Shown piece by piece: positions 21,860 to 32,429 of a DNA stretch of 64,000 nucleotides. Numbering within the stretch: position 1 is the first letter of the stretch; every line of letters starts with the position of its first letter. A program made the position numbers and the translations under genes. Under the pieces are notes generated by a model. That model did no database searches and was not told the origin of the DNA. It saw nothing but the letters and a program-made list of their open reading frames with translations. This stretch comes from Angiostrongylus vasorum (taxonomy: Eukaryota; Nematoda; Chromadorea; Rhabditida; Metastrongylidae): positions 2,147,001-2,211,000 of the forward strand of contig JADANN010000197.1 of NCBI GenBank assembly GCA_018806985.1, read 5' to 3'.

Positions 21860-23285
21860 CGGTTTCACTCCGCTGACCTCGAAAAAGGCATCCGATTCGG
21901 CAGCGTTGGGGTAGGACGAGGACGGAGAGGCTGCCAAAATTTGAGGGTCATTCTGAAGTGCCTAGATCGCAGAGGAATAAGGTGACGATCTGTACCTACA
22001 ATGCACGCACACTTGCATCTGAGTCCTCGATGGAGACTTGATAAGGCAAGCAAAAAAGGAGAGAGTCCGACGTCATGAGTCTGACCGAAAGGAGACGGCG
22101 TCAACTATTCAACACCGTCTGCGGAGAAGAACTGTTACTCGAAACATGCGACAGTAGAGGAATGGGCGGCGTCGGAGTTCACGGCAACACGAATTTCGCC
22201 ATGAACATCGGTTCATTCGATCAGCTAACAACCCGAATCGGACGTTTACGATTGAAAAGATGTGGATGAATACCACCTTTGAAAGCCATCGCAGTTTACT
22301 CACGGACACCAAGCTATGCAGAAGAAGAAGTCAAATTGTTCTATACGGACTCATGGCCATCATTGGAGATTTTAACACTAAGACTGGACCCAGAAGAACG
22401 TAACAACGGATTAGAATGAACGAGCAGGATGAGCGGCTATCGGAATTTATCATGACAGCCAAGACCGTTCATGGTAACTTGAACTTCCAAAAGCTCCGCT
22501 CTCAACTCTGGACGTGGGAGTCTCCAAACGGAGATCACCGTCGCCCTCGAAAACGTCACGGGAACACTAGAATGGGACAACGTGGGAGTGAAAATCGATA
22601 GTCGGCAATTACACCACCTTCGCTTTCCTGGAGACATCGTTAGTAAAGCAATAAACATTGGCCAAGGGGGGATGAATACTGGTTGACTTTGATAAAGCCT
22701 GTGAAATAGTTGGCATTCGACCAAATCTCGAATAAAAAAACGATGTTCATGGGCAACGGGTTGGTTACGTATACCCCATGCAGGCTCAACGGAATGAATA
22801 TCTCCAAATGCTCTAATTGCGTCTATCTAGGTGGGAAGTCAATATGATGAACAACTTAGCTCCGGAGTTAAGCAGGAGGGAAACGAGCAGCTTAGGGAGC
22901 CTTCAAGAACATCGAGAATGTATTGAACAGAACAAAAAACTCCCGACTCTGTGCCCACCTTTTCGACTCAACGGTACCTCCTGCCCTGAAGTATGCGTCA
23001 GAAACCTGGTCACTGTGTAAACAGGATGAAAAATCACTCAGTGTGAACAAGAGCCGTTAGTGACTCGATTCCTCAGGATGTTAAACGCACTGCAGGAAGA
23101 CCATCGACCCGATGGTCAGAGTTCTTCACGAGAAGCAAGCCTAGAAGAAAGATATGATGCTCGACGAGTCCCTAGAGCGAGTAGAACTCACTGGGCTACT
23201 CTTATAAGCCACAGGGAAAAATGGAAGATTTACCGGTGCCCGCTCGAATCACTCGACGACCAACGGGACTATAGGTGATACGTGT
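21860..23285 (+). mobile_element. RTE-type LINE relic RTE-E, internally deleted
   Basis: The 5' half covers the endonuclease region (21900-22515), with CTACAATGCACGCACACTTGC, GMGGVGVHGNTN and a broken IGDFNTKTG. At about 22515 it jumps directly to the reverse transcriptase near the motif C region (LHHLRF.GDIV, 22600-22640) and then the ELSRR and YASETW blocks. It ends near 23280 at GGGACTATAGGTGATACGTG. About 1.6 kb of the RTE is missing relative to RTE-A. Confidence 0.85.
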
Positions 23286-23287
23286 TA

Positions 23288-23470
23288 ACATCTAGACGTG
23301 CCCTTCATCAGAGCCGATGGTCCGTGTCGACGGTCCACAGCTGTTAGTCTTCTCGAAAAGGCGTTTTCGCTGTCGTGCCAAGAATGATCTTCTTCACTGG
23401 AACACTGCGAATGAGGCTTGCTCATCCGACAGTGCTCTTTTATACAGAACGGTTGTTGTTGATACATCTA
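23288..23470 (-). repeat. Family C repeat, copy 3 (abuts RTE-E)
   Basis: The minus-strand frame contains LYKRALSDEQASFAVFQ, then a stop, and later SCGPSTRTIGSDEGHV. This parallels the YKRAPSSEI...TDLDQ.G.EGDE order of the 60.3 kb copy. Confidence 0.55.
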
Positions 23471-23734
23471 TCCGTTTATAACAATCTGTTTTCAACGGAT
23501 AATCCGCCCTGCACCATTTGGCCTTATGTAAACTAGCGAATAGCGAAAACCAATTAATGGGTCCTAAAAACAAGGTTGTTTTTTTTTAAGACGGTGGTTT
23601 TTTTTTCTCAAGTTATGTAAAAGTTCTAGTGCCACATTGATATCTCCACAACTTACAAGACTAATGATTTCTTATCGCATCCACTGTTTCTAAAACTGAA
23701 GAACCCCGCGAACGTAAAGTGGACGTTTAATGAA

Positions 23735-24340
23735 CATGGTGAACGTGAACAAGGAATTAGACAGAAGAAGCAGAGGAGCATTAGAAGCTTTCAGGCCTTT
23801 CAAAGCACTCATAGAGCCAGTGCTGGAGCCAACACTTGTCTTTTTCCGATTTTCCAGTGACAAAAGCTGATATTTCAACTACTTTATGACATTCCCACAT
23901 CAAGAGCGATTGGATATACTTTCTGAAAGTTAGACGGCACCCACAAGCTCTCGCCGAATGAGAGGCTCAAATGTTAGAAAACTACCTATCTTCGAGATAT
24001 AGGAGACCATACACAGATAGCGGAGAATAACTGCTGGGCCGATGACATACTAAGAAGAGCAGACGACGGATACACGAAAAGAACATGGTAAGAAGAACAG
24101 ATAACGGATGAACGAAAAGAATAGTGAAGGGCACTCCAAGGAAATTCAAGCGCTTACTTGGATCACATCCTACTCTTGGGGGAATGTCAACCACCTGCAT
24201 TCGCTGACAGGAACGAATTTTGGGTTAAGGAACGGACCTCGCGGACGTCATCATTTTCGTAGTAGACCATCACCACGACAATGGAAAAGGAAAAAGTCGA
24301 AAATCTGCTAGGGCCCACACTATCAGTGAAGCCGTGCCAT
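23735..24340 (+). mobile_element. Second LINE subfamily, C-terminal relic
   Basis: NKELDRRSRGALEAFRPFKA (23747-23806) corresponds to the ELSRRKRAASGAF block of the RTEs. WADDILRRADDGYTKRTW-like blocks follow with frameshifts, then RQWKRKKSKIC before TAGGGCCCACAC. The LINE family usually ends with a W..CWGPH-type motif. The terminal ~45 bp resembles the end of repeat A. Confidence 0.5.
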
Positions 24341-24369
24341 GCAAAAAATCCAGTTAGGTAGGCATTCCA

Positions 24370-24905
24370 TTTTTATCTCATCAGAGGACTCACTATTCAA
24401 ACATTTGTTGCTGTTTTATCATTTCTGGGTGAGATAGAAGAAAAGATCGTTGTAGCTTTTCTCTTTCTATAACAATATAAAGCTTTTCACGTTGTTGTCA
24501 GAAAAAACGAAAACTTCCAGTGTTCCTTATAAGCTTACAGAATTTTAGAATAACATTTCTCTCATAACAGACAATTTTTAGAAGAATTGACACCTTTTTG
24601 CTAGCGATTGTGAAGGAGAAAAAAAAACATAGCAATTCATTTCGAACTGGGAAACAGTGAAAAGAACGTTCATTCTTACACTCATATCAACGAAAGACGT
24701 GGAGCTCTACTTTTCTTCTCGAATCAGCTCATGTTTCTCTTGTCTTTTATATCTGTAAATCATAGCCATAACCTTGACTTCTTTTCCTACTTAGAAACAA
24801 CAGAACAATATTCGGGTGGTTTACTACGTCGCTCCACCTAGGAATATTTCAAGGGTTTGAAATGAATTGCTACGAGTAGAAACCGTGAAGTTCTAATTCC
24901 TGATT
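24370..24905 (+). pseudogene. Decayed unit U3 (paralogue of U1/U2)
   Basis: 24420-24660 matches U1 4280-4540 (GGGTGAGATAGAA, CTTCCAGTGTTCCTTATAA, and AACATAGCAATTCATTTCGAA blocks). 24690-24880 matches U2 6955-7130 (NERRGALLFFSNQL...SGGLLRRS). Stops interrupt it. It ends at the boundary of the PLE terminal repeat. Confidence 0.45.
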
Positions 24906-24914
24906 TTAGAAGGT

Positions 24915-25286
24915 AATATGAATGCGTCGTTTTCTTGTTCAGCAATCGCGAAGTTGTTAAACAGCATACATTTACTTCCATAGAAAAACACAATACAATA
25001 CAACAGTAGCTGACGTTTCGGCAGTATCGCCTTCTTCAGAGCCTGGAAGGGCGTACTGATATACAATTTACTAGGCCAAACGCTTCAATGACACTTACAA
25101 AAAGACGAAAAACTCTGTGGTAAGTACATGATCAACAGCTTCTCGAAAATACTCACCGCTTTTTTACTTGACTTCCAATGACGGGGATTAGAACAGATGA
25201 TTATAGTCGCATATGGTTGGTGACTGCACCATCCCACATCAGAAATTGATGCGAACATACGGGGTCAGGTCGCGTATGACCTCTGG
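24915..25286 (-). repeat. PLE downstream pseudo-LTR
   Basis: Matches 27915-28286 without indels; I count about 20 substitutions in 372 bp. On the minus strand it starts within the last codons of the endonuclease frame (GDECPEVIRDLTPYVRI then stop) and contains the hairpin motif at 25008-25046. Confidence 0.9.
25008..25046 (-). ncRNA. Hammerhead-like hairpin motif in PLE terminal repeat
   Basis: The minus strand reads CUGAAGAA, a GGCG-AUAC-UGCC hairpin, then GAAACGU. Hammerhead ribozymes are known from PLE terminal repeats. This motif has one extra base between CUGANGA and helix II, so it is not a textbook core. Catalysis is unproven. Confidence 0.35.
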
Positions 25287-25800
25287 GCATTCATCCCCTG
25301 CTATTCATTGTAGGGTTTTTGGCATTTATCCAAAAAGCCTCAAGAAGTTTTCGCGCTGGTGTTTTAGTCTCCTGTGCAGGATATTGACTTTTACTTCAAA
25401 ATTGTCCCCGCTATGCTTTTGTATCCTTTGCGTGCCTAGTGGGGTACTTTGTCTTAGTTTTCATTTGCCATCTAGGTGTTCTTTTATACGGGATACACAA
25501 AGGTCTGCCCGTTTCGCCAGTATATTCATCTCCGCAATTATTACAAGAGGTCAGGTATATCGTACCTAAACTCATGCAATCACCGTCCCTGCCGTCAGGG
25601 CAAATTACGCAATTTGTTGTTTCACATAGACGGTCATACAGGCGGTTAAGAACTAACTGACGACGTAGAGTAGCCGGTGGTATTTCAACTATTGCTACCG
25701 ATTCCTCTAGACCTGCCCTTCTTAAGCATCGCTTAATAGCTACGCTTACTTCATCGCTAATAAAGGGCAACATAAACGGGACTCTTTTGGCCAACTGTTC
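25213..25800 (-). CDS. PLE GIY-YIG endonuclease domain
   Basis: The minus-strand frame 25794-25411 shows AIKRCLRRAGLEESV, NRLYDRLCETTNCVICPDGR, DGDC, then GTIYLTSCNNCGDEYTGETG. The C..C...DGDC zinc-finger-like linker and the (G)IYL...Y.GETGR core are typical of PLE endonucleases, which nick target DNA. Relative to the better copy at 44.0 kb, the R.KEH helix after the core is damaged: RPLCIPYKRTP replaces FCVRIKEHQ. A frame change near 25411 leads to the terminal EVIRDLTPYVRI. Confidence 0.85.
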
Positions 25801-25879
25801 CGCTTGGGCGAGTCGCTCTCTTTCTAAACTTACCTCGTGGGGTTAGTATTTCGTAGCCATTGGAAATGGCTATTTGCCG

Positions 25880-27911
25880 AGCCAAGTCGCGCGATTCTTT
25901 CTTTAGTTCCTTGTTGTGCACACAGAGGTGGCTGTTCGAAACATACTTCTCACAAGAGCCCTCTTTGTGTGTGAAGGGTGGGAAGAAAGGAAATGAACGA
26001 GAATGTTCTCGTTACTTGGCTTTCGGTACCACTTTGTCATGTAACCGCTACTTGATAGGTTTACTTGAACGTTTAAAAACGGAAGCCAGTTTTTTCTCGC
26101 TTTCTCCCGGGTGAACTTAATGTACTCAGACTGCTTGTTCAATAATTCAAAGCATTTGTCCATCTGCTGCTGCGTAGGGAAGATGATAAAACAATCATCT
26201 ACATGTCTGCAGTAGAGTAGTGGCCGGAGATCGAGAACAGGGGCTGTTATCTTAGACATAAACACAATGACAAGGCTTGGTGCCAGTCGCTGTCCCATTG
26301 CCAACCCCTTTATTTACGCGAAATATTTCCCAGACCATCTGAAAATCGAGCAATTTAGGCACTCCTTTAGGAGAGCCATTAGCTGCTGGATGGACAAGCC
26401 ATGCATATTTATTCTTCCTTCATGTTCACCATGAAGTTCTAAGATGGCTTGCATTGCGGAGTCATTCGATACGTTGGTGTACAGCGCAGTAACGTCGAAG
26501 GAGTCCATCACGTACGCGTTATTAGGAAACGCGTTACGTAGACGTTCTAGGAACATTTGGGTGTTCGTGAGGTGAGCTGGAATATGGTTAAGCAACTGGG
26601 TAAGTATTAGGCTTAAAAACCAGTTATTCTATCTGTTGGCCCTGTCTACACAGCTGATGATGGGTCTAACCTCAAATGATGACGGATTGGTTGACGCAAG
26701 ATCATCAGGTGATACCAACTTATATGTTTTAATAAGTAGGTATGGGACGGGACATGTTGGTTTATCGATTTTTAAAGTGCGAAATAACCGATGATTTTAA
26801 ACCTGCAGCCTTTGCCACACTGACCCATTGATTGTTTAGCTTTCGGTATTGACTTTTGTTTACCTTTTTCGGAGGATGGGCGATAGAGGGTAGCATCACT
26901 AAGATGTTCCTCAGTTGTCTTAACATCTAGCTGGCGGGGAATAACTACGAACTCTCCCCCTTATCACTGACTGATAGCCTAATGGTCTTTGAACTTATTA
27001 AATCTCTAATTTCTCGCATGGCCAGGTTAGAGATAAATCTTTCTATCGCGATAATGATTAAGTGTGTTGAGAACGCCGTCCGAAAACATGAGGAATTTTG
27101 TGTCAGTTCCGTCGTTGGTGTCCTGCTGTGTAAAAAACCGTTCCAGGGAAAGGAGATGTTGTTAATGTCGCCGCATCTTGGTTTTCACCTCTATTTGATG
27201 TTTCTTGTTTGGCCTATTAGAGGAGTCGATCTTGAAGCTCATAAAGGTTGCATGCTATCCTACGCAGGGTCGTTTTAGAAATGGGTTGTGATGGTGCAAA
27301 ACTTGGGCCCAATTCTAATAGCGAACGCGCACTCTCAGGTATTGTTATGCCCCCAGTCACGGTGACCCTAGATTTTCTTGGTGCATTATCAACCCTATTT
27401 TGATTATCATCAGAATCGTGAAGAATTTGTTTGCGGTAGAATTTTCTTGAAGCTGATACATGTGAATTACCCAAAAGATTTTCGGATTTTCGTTGTAAGG
27501 TTATTTTGGCACTAGACCTAATAAAATCGCATATCAATATTGACCCACCAGCTATTCTCGTCCAAAGGCGATCCCTCCAAATACAAAGCACAAAAGTGTT
27601 CCTTCGTCGCACACTTCTTCATTCTGGCAAACATCTCTTTCTGCTTGCTTCGTAGTGCAGCTCGAAGTAGTTCCATTTCGACGCCTCGTACTTGTTGGCT
27701 GTCCTCTGGTTGACCGCATATCTCGTGAAGTCGCTTTCTTTTTTATAAACTTTGGCACCACTCTATGTTGAAAACAGCGGCGGAGAAAGTTGATGTGCTG
27801 TCTAGCTAACACAATCTTTTGTCTTAGTGACAACGCTGTCACAAGTCGAAAGTATTTTGCTGGTACATCTTGTAACAGTTCCCAGGATCGACTTTCTATT
27901 AACCTCGGCAT
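25880..27911 (-). CDS. PLE reverse transcriptase, with stops and frame changes
   Basis: Reads from MPRLIESRSWELLQDVPAKY (27911) through LELGPSFAPSQPI (near 27300, the PLE LGP.F motif), KTYKLVSPDDLASTNPSS and RPIISCVDR (near 26680). FDVTALYTNV follows (near 26480, RT motif A), then GLAMGQRLAP (26305, motif B-like) and LLYCRHVDDCFIIF (26215, motif C with VDD), ending W.RKPSNENILVHF (26030). There is an in-frame TAG near 26635 and TAA at 26314-26316. Frame changes occur near 27600 and between 27220 and 26760. Confidence 0.85.
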
Positions 27912-27914
27912 TGG

Positions 27915-28286
27915 AATATGAATGCGTCGTTTTCTTGTTCAGCAATCGCGAGGTTGTTAAACAGCATACATTTACTTGCATAGAAAAACACAATACAATA
28001 AAACAGTAGCTGAAGTTTCGGCGGTATCGCCTTCTTCAGAGCCTGGAAGGATATACTGACATACAATTTACCAGGCCAAACGCTTCAATAACACTTATAA
28101 AAAGACGAAAAACTCTATGGTAATTACATGATCAACAGCTTCTCGAAAATAGTCACCGCTTTTTTACGTGACTTCCAATGACGGGGATTAGAACAGATGA
28201 TTATAGTCGCATAGGGTTGATGACTGCACCATCCCACACCAGAAATTGATGCGAACATTCGGGGTCAGGTCGCGTATGACCTCTGG
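27915..28286 (-). repeat. PLE upstream pseudo-LTR
   Basis: Second member of the direct-repeat pair. Its hairpin at 28008-28046 has a perfect GGCG/CGCC stem, but the following ACGU of the other copy is ACUU here. The start of the RT frame lies immediately downstream at 27911. Confidence 0.9.
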
Positions 28287-30773
28287 AGGGTGGCGGTGAA
28301 TAATGTTGGCGAGATGGTATCGCCTTGCCTAACCCCTCATTTGACATCAATTTTAATATCATTGTAGAATGGTGGTATCTTGGTTGTGAAATTTTTGTAC
28401 AGCTCACGAAGAATCTTTATGTGCTGAGTAGGGACTCCTTGACTATCAAGGGCTTCCGTGACTGCTTCTATCTCATTTGAGTCAAAGGCCTTCTTTAAGT
28501 CGATGAAACTAACGAGCCGTCTTTTGTATTCTCGCGATACTTCGATGAGTCTTGCTATCGTGTGTATCTGGTCCATCGTACTAAATCCTTTTCGAAACCC
28601 CCACTTCCTCACGTGGCTGCCCTTCGTCCACTGTTCTGTCAATCCTGTTTACGATGAATGGAGTGAAAAAGTTTGTAGACGGCAAACAGCAAGCAAATGA
28701 ACGATAGTTGCTGATATTGTGGAAGTCACCTTTCGTGAACAGTAGCACAGTCTTGCTGGTCTTCCACTGAGTAGGGACCTTGCATTCAGACAGGGTAATG
28801 TGCCGAGCCAGTGTGTTTGCGAGGAGTGGCGGAAGGTTCTTCAGGTGTTCAGTTCTTACCCTGTCCGGACCTGGAGCTGTTCGATTTTCCACCGACGAAA
28901 TGACGTGTTGGATTTCGGAAGGGAGAACCGGTGGTACAACATATCCATCCTTCATTTCATATGACGGAAGGTGGACATAGCTATGGAGGAGATCTGAGTA
29001 GTAATCGTGAATGATTTTCTCCATTGCCTTTCTGGACGCTGTAACTGTTCCGTCTGGGCGTCGGAGTGCAATCACCTTGGTGTCGTAATTGCCGTAGCTT
29101 CTTGCGAATGCTTTTCCCAGCATCTGCAGTTTCGAACTATTACTGCTGCTCTTCTCTCTTTAAGATCTTCTTTTATCGCCTGTCTGCATTGTTTTGCAAG
29201 TTCGGACGTTAGTTCGCGGTTGCCTGCAGCTCGTGCCATTCCAGTCTGGTATGTGAGCTCGAATGTTCTTGGAGACAGACGTCCCTTGGTGACTTTCGAA
29301 CTCTCAGCTTTCGTAGCGCTGACGTAAAAATGTCGAATGAGCCGATCGTATTCTATCTCGATGTTATCGACAACTGCATCTTCCGAACAGCCGACTAATG
29401 AATTGAAAAAGTTCCTGTTTATTGTGATTTTTGGAATTCGGGTTTTGAATTTGGCGGCTTTTTTCCCCTTTCCGCTAGAAATAGAATCTTGCACGAAGGA
29501 GGCGATGGTCGGATGCTGTGTAGAATTTTGGCTCAACAGCGACATCGGTTAAGCAAAATCTTCTATTTACTATGATGTGGTCTAATTCGTTATGATACTC
29601 TCCACTAAGAGACTCCCACGTCAGCGTTGAGGGTGGGGCTTTTGGAATTGCGACTTACCATGCATGGTCTTGGTCGTCATGATAAACTCAGAGAGCCGCT
29701 CACGCTGTTCATTCCATTCTAATCCATGGGTCCCAATGTGACGTTCTTCAGACTTTCTTCTTGGTCCAGTCTTGGCGTTGAAATCTTCAATGGTGACCTT
29801 GAAGAATGTATGGTCTTCTCTGTAGTACTTCTCCAAGTCCATATAGAACGCTTCGTCTTCTTCTTCGTCATAGTTTGATGTCGGTGCGTAAACGACGAAA
29901 ATTGTCAAGGCCGATATTGATCCACATCTTTTTAATCGTAAACGTCCGATTTGGGTTGTAAGCTGTTCGAATGAATCGATGTTTATAGACAAACTCGTGT
30001 TGACGAGAACGACGACGCCGCCGACTCCTCTACTGTCGCATGTTCCGAGGAACAGTTCTTGTCCGGTGTTACAGACAGCGTTAAATGGGCGGTGGCGTCG
30101 TCTCGTCTCGGCCAGGCCGATGACGTCGTACCTTAATCTTCTTGCTTGCATAAGCAAGTCTTCTTTCGAAGACTCGGAGGCAAGTGTACGTGCATTGTAG
30201 GTACAGATCTTTCACCATAGTTCTCTGTAATCCAGCGAGCTTCCATTCTCCCTGAGATTTTAGCAGCCTCTCCGTATTCGTCCTACCCAACGCTGAGAAA
30301 CTGAGGGCTCTTTTGGGGTCAGGGGAAAGAGGTCCGTTTCTTTTACTGTGTCTGGAACTTTGATATCCACGCATAACATGCTGGGTTCCGAACGTGGGGA
30401 CTGGGTATACTCACAGGTAGCTTGCCAGTCTCTCCCAGAGTGGACAAGGGGCTTAATTTTTTTGGAGGCGACTCCCAACCGCCCCATATACTTCCCTGTC
30501 ACTTGACTGCAGGCTTTTGGCCGAAAGGACTCGTAGAATACAATCCGCATGAACTTGAACGCACCCACACACGCATGCTTGAATACGCCTCGCAAATACA
30601 AAAAGTATGTGCCAAATCGGCCCAGCAGAAACAAAGAGTCCATGCCCTGGATCCACCTACGTCTCATGGAAATATACGGTTGCTTTTCTTCCGCGATTAA
30701 CAGCCTATCCGCAACCTGTAAACGTGCCCCGTAGCCTCGTGACTAACCGGTTCGAGATCCCTCATATGAAGGA
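28287..30773 (-). mobile_element. RTE-type LINE RTE-B, 3'-truncated by the PLE
   Basis: Collinear with RTE-A from the 5' start (CTCATATGAGGGATCTCGAA, minus strand) to RT sequence just past the conserved TTCACCGCCACCCTCCAGA, where the PLE repeat begins. It is better preserved than RTE-A: a 178-codon endonuclease frame (30157-29621) holds [30 protein letters not shown] and a GDFNAKTG altered to EDFNAKTG. A 157-codon linker frame (29545-29072) and a 180-codon RT frame (29123-28581) follow. Motif A reads FIDLKKAFDSNEIEAV (28470-28517). Motif C (FADD) is lost with the 3' end. Confidence 0.9.
30260..30667 (-). CDS. RTE-B upstream open frame (135 codons)
   Basis: Starts [20 protein letters not shown] and stays open to the endonuclease region. 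RTE-A has the corresponding reading with stops ([19 protein letters not shown]). Conservation of the reading between two copies suggests that it was translated, either as a short ORF1-like product or as an N-terminal extension. No domain is recognised. Confidence 0.5.
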   Translation of the reverse strand: MRRRWIQGMDSLFLLGRFGTYFLYLRGVFKHACVGAFKFMRIVFYESFRPKACSQVTGKYMGRLGVASKKIKPLVHSGRDWQATCEYTQSPRSEPSMLCVDIKVPDTVKETDLFPLTPKEPSVSQRWVGRIRRGC

Positions 30774-30859
30774 CCTCCGGGGATAAAAACGATAATAGGC
30801 ATTAAATGAAAAGCTATGTATTATGAATACGTTTTGTGATGTGTGTGCTTGTGTGATGT

Positions 30860-31085
30860 AAGTAGCAAGTTTTGCAAATATATCTTACCAAAATCAAGGT
30901 TGTATTTCGCATAATCCCATGCCGTGGAGAAAAAATAATGAACAGTAAATAGAAAGTTAAGCAACGTGATTTCAACTTCAGCCTTAGCTTAGCTGGGTTC
31001 AACGCCGATTTGTGCTCAGCACTTGATCATTCGCTTTGATGGATGATTGCTGATGGCACCGTTAGGGTCAAAGCGAAAGGTTCTG
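30860..31085. repeat. Hairpin-family fragment
   Basis: AGTTTTGCAAATATATCTTACC, GTATTTCGCATAA and the AGCTTAGCTGGGTTCAACGCCGATTTG section match internal parts of the 12.8-13.4 kb composite. The inverted arms are mostly lost. Confidence 0.5.
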
Positions 31086-31239
31086 TGGTTCAGTGGGTAA
31101 CCCAAAAGTTCCGGGAAAGAGTAAATCTATGTTGATTAACCGATCTCTTTAGTCGCATGCGCGATCACATTGTTGTCACCACATTTTTCTCTTTGAAATC
31201 AATGATGATACTACAGAACAGCCAAAAGGATTAGTGTAG

Positions 31240-31890
31240 CCCAGCCCTATTTTACAGAGAAGCTTCACTTGTGGTTGACGATGTTGGCTATGATTCCACT
31301 CTCGATTGCAATCAACACCGTATTTATACTCGTGAATTGTTCTCACATTTCCACGTCGTTTTGTGTTATTTTTTTTCTGAAAAAAAAAGCAACTTCTTGT
31401 CTCACTTCAAGCGTTTCAGAAAAACTTGTTTATTGGACGATTTTTATTTCAGTGCATTAGAAGGCTATGTGGCATCGGCGCTCGTTCGGCTTACCTTGTG
31501 CTCGGTTCCATCGCACTCTTAGGTCTTTGGTAACTCGTTCAACATTATGTTGAGCATACTGCTCTCGATGATCGGATTAACGTAGAGAGACTGTTTCACC
31601 ATATTCCGGGTTAGTCTCGCTGTTCGCTAGAATTATCAACAGTTTGAGAATAGGCGAATGGTTATTTCACATTTCTTATGATGTGGTGTACTTCTTGTCT
31701 TTATTCACACAGTGTCATTTTCCTACTACGAACAACATTAAATAAGCAGCGTTGAACAGCTAGCAGTACTACGTGTGTACCATCAATACCACTGTTATCT
31801 CATCAGCTTCAGGAGGACACCGTGATTTTGGAAAACCTTTCTTGTTCTTGTAATGCCAACAAATTTCGTCTTTCTGTGCTCTACTTGCCC
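31240..31890 (+). pseudogene. Chemoreceptor-like copy P2, exons 1-2 and following intron
   Basis: Exon 1 (31270-31345) gives MWLTMLAMIPLSIAINTVFI. Exon 2 starts after TTTTTATTTCAG at 31459 with CIRRLCGIGARSAYLVLGSI but soon meets a stop, and the helix continues in another frame (an indel near 31530). The intron part 31750-31880 still aligns with P1 8375-8500. Repeat A copy 5 begins at 31890, where P1 would proceed to exon 3; that exon is not found in P2. Confidence 0.6.
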
Positions 31891-32275
31891 AGGTCCTCCC
31901 AACGGTTCACCGCCTCATCGTAGCTGGGAAGTGTTCCTGGCCGTCGGACTGCGATGTACAGCGGGGGATTCGTCTCCCCGGCAGGGTCTTCCAAGATGAG
32001 AAGGAGTCCGGCGTTTCCATCACGAAGCATAGCTGAGAATAAACCAGTACCAGGATCCACCACTGTCCTAGTATCAAAGTCTCATGGTGGCAAATCTCCC
32101 TCTGATCCACAAGTGCTGCGACTGCCCGTGGTGGTGACGACCTGGGGCAGACTTTGGCCAGGCTGTCCTTGGGATTCCAGAGAACCACAATGGCTTAACC
32201 AGCAAATCTTCGAAAAATGGTGATTATGCTAGGCCTGCACAAGCGGTGAGGGCGGGCCGCTCAAGTATTAAGTAA
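31890..32275 (+). repeat. Repeat A, best-preserved copy
   Basis: The plus-strand frame is open for 89 codons (31954-32223): FVSPAGSSKMRRSPAFPS, then TTVLVSKSHGGKSPSD, LPVVVTTWGRLWPGCPWDSR and EPQWLNQQ. The antisense strand is also open and reads PPLYIAVRRPGTLPSYDEAV. Both readings recur in other copies, so which strand (if either) was coding is unclear. Confidence 0.9.
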
Positions 32276-32429
32276 GTAAGCATATAATAATTTACTACTA
32301 TTCCACAGCATTGATTTGATGAGAGAGCAAATCGGGAAACATACAGCAGAAGTGCTAGGAACAATTCCTTTCTATCGTTCCTAATATGATAAAAGAATTT
32401 TTATTGACATGGCTGTCGAAGTTATCTGG

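Larger units (their letters stand above)
24915..28286 (-). mobile_element. Penelope-like element (PLE), almost complete, inactivated
   Basis: Bounded by two 372-bp direct repeats exactly 3000 bp apart, with a reverse transcriptase followed by a GIY-YIG endonuclease between them, all on the minus strand. This is the canonical PLE plan, with pseudo-LTRs in direct orientation. Two or more nonsense codons interrupt the RT. Its upstream (right) end joins RTE-B inside the RT gene; its left end joins U3, not the rest of RTE-B, so a simple clean insertion into RTE-B does not explain both junctions. Confidence 0.9.
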
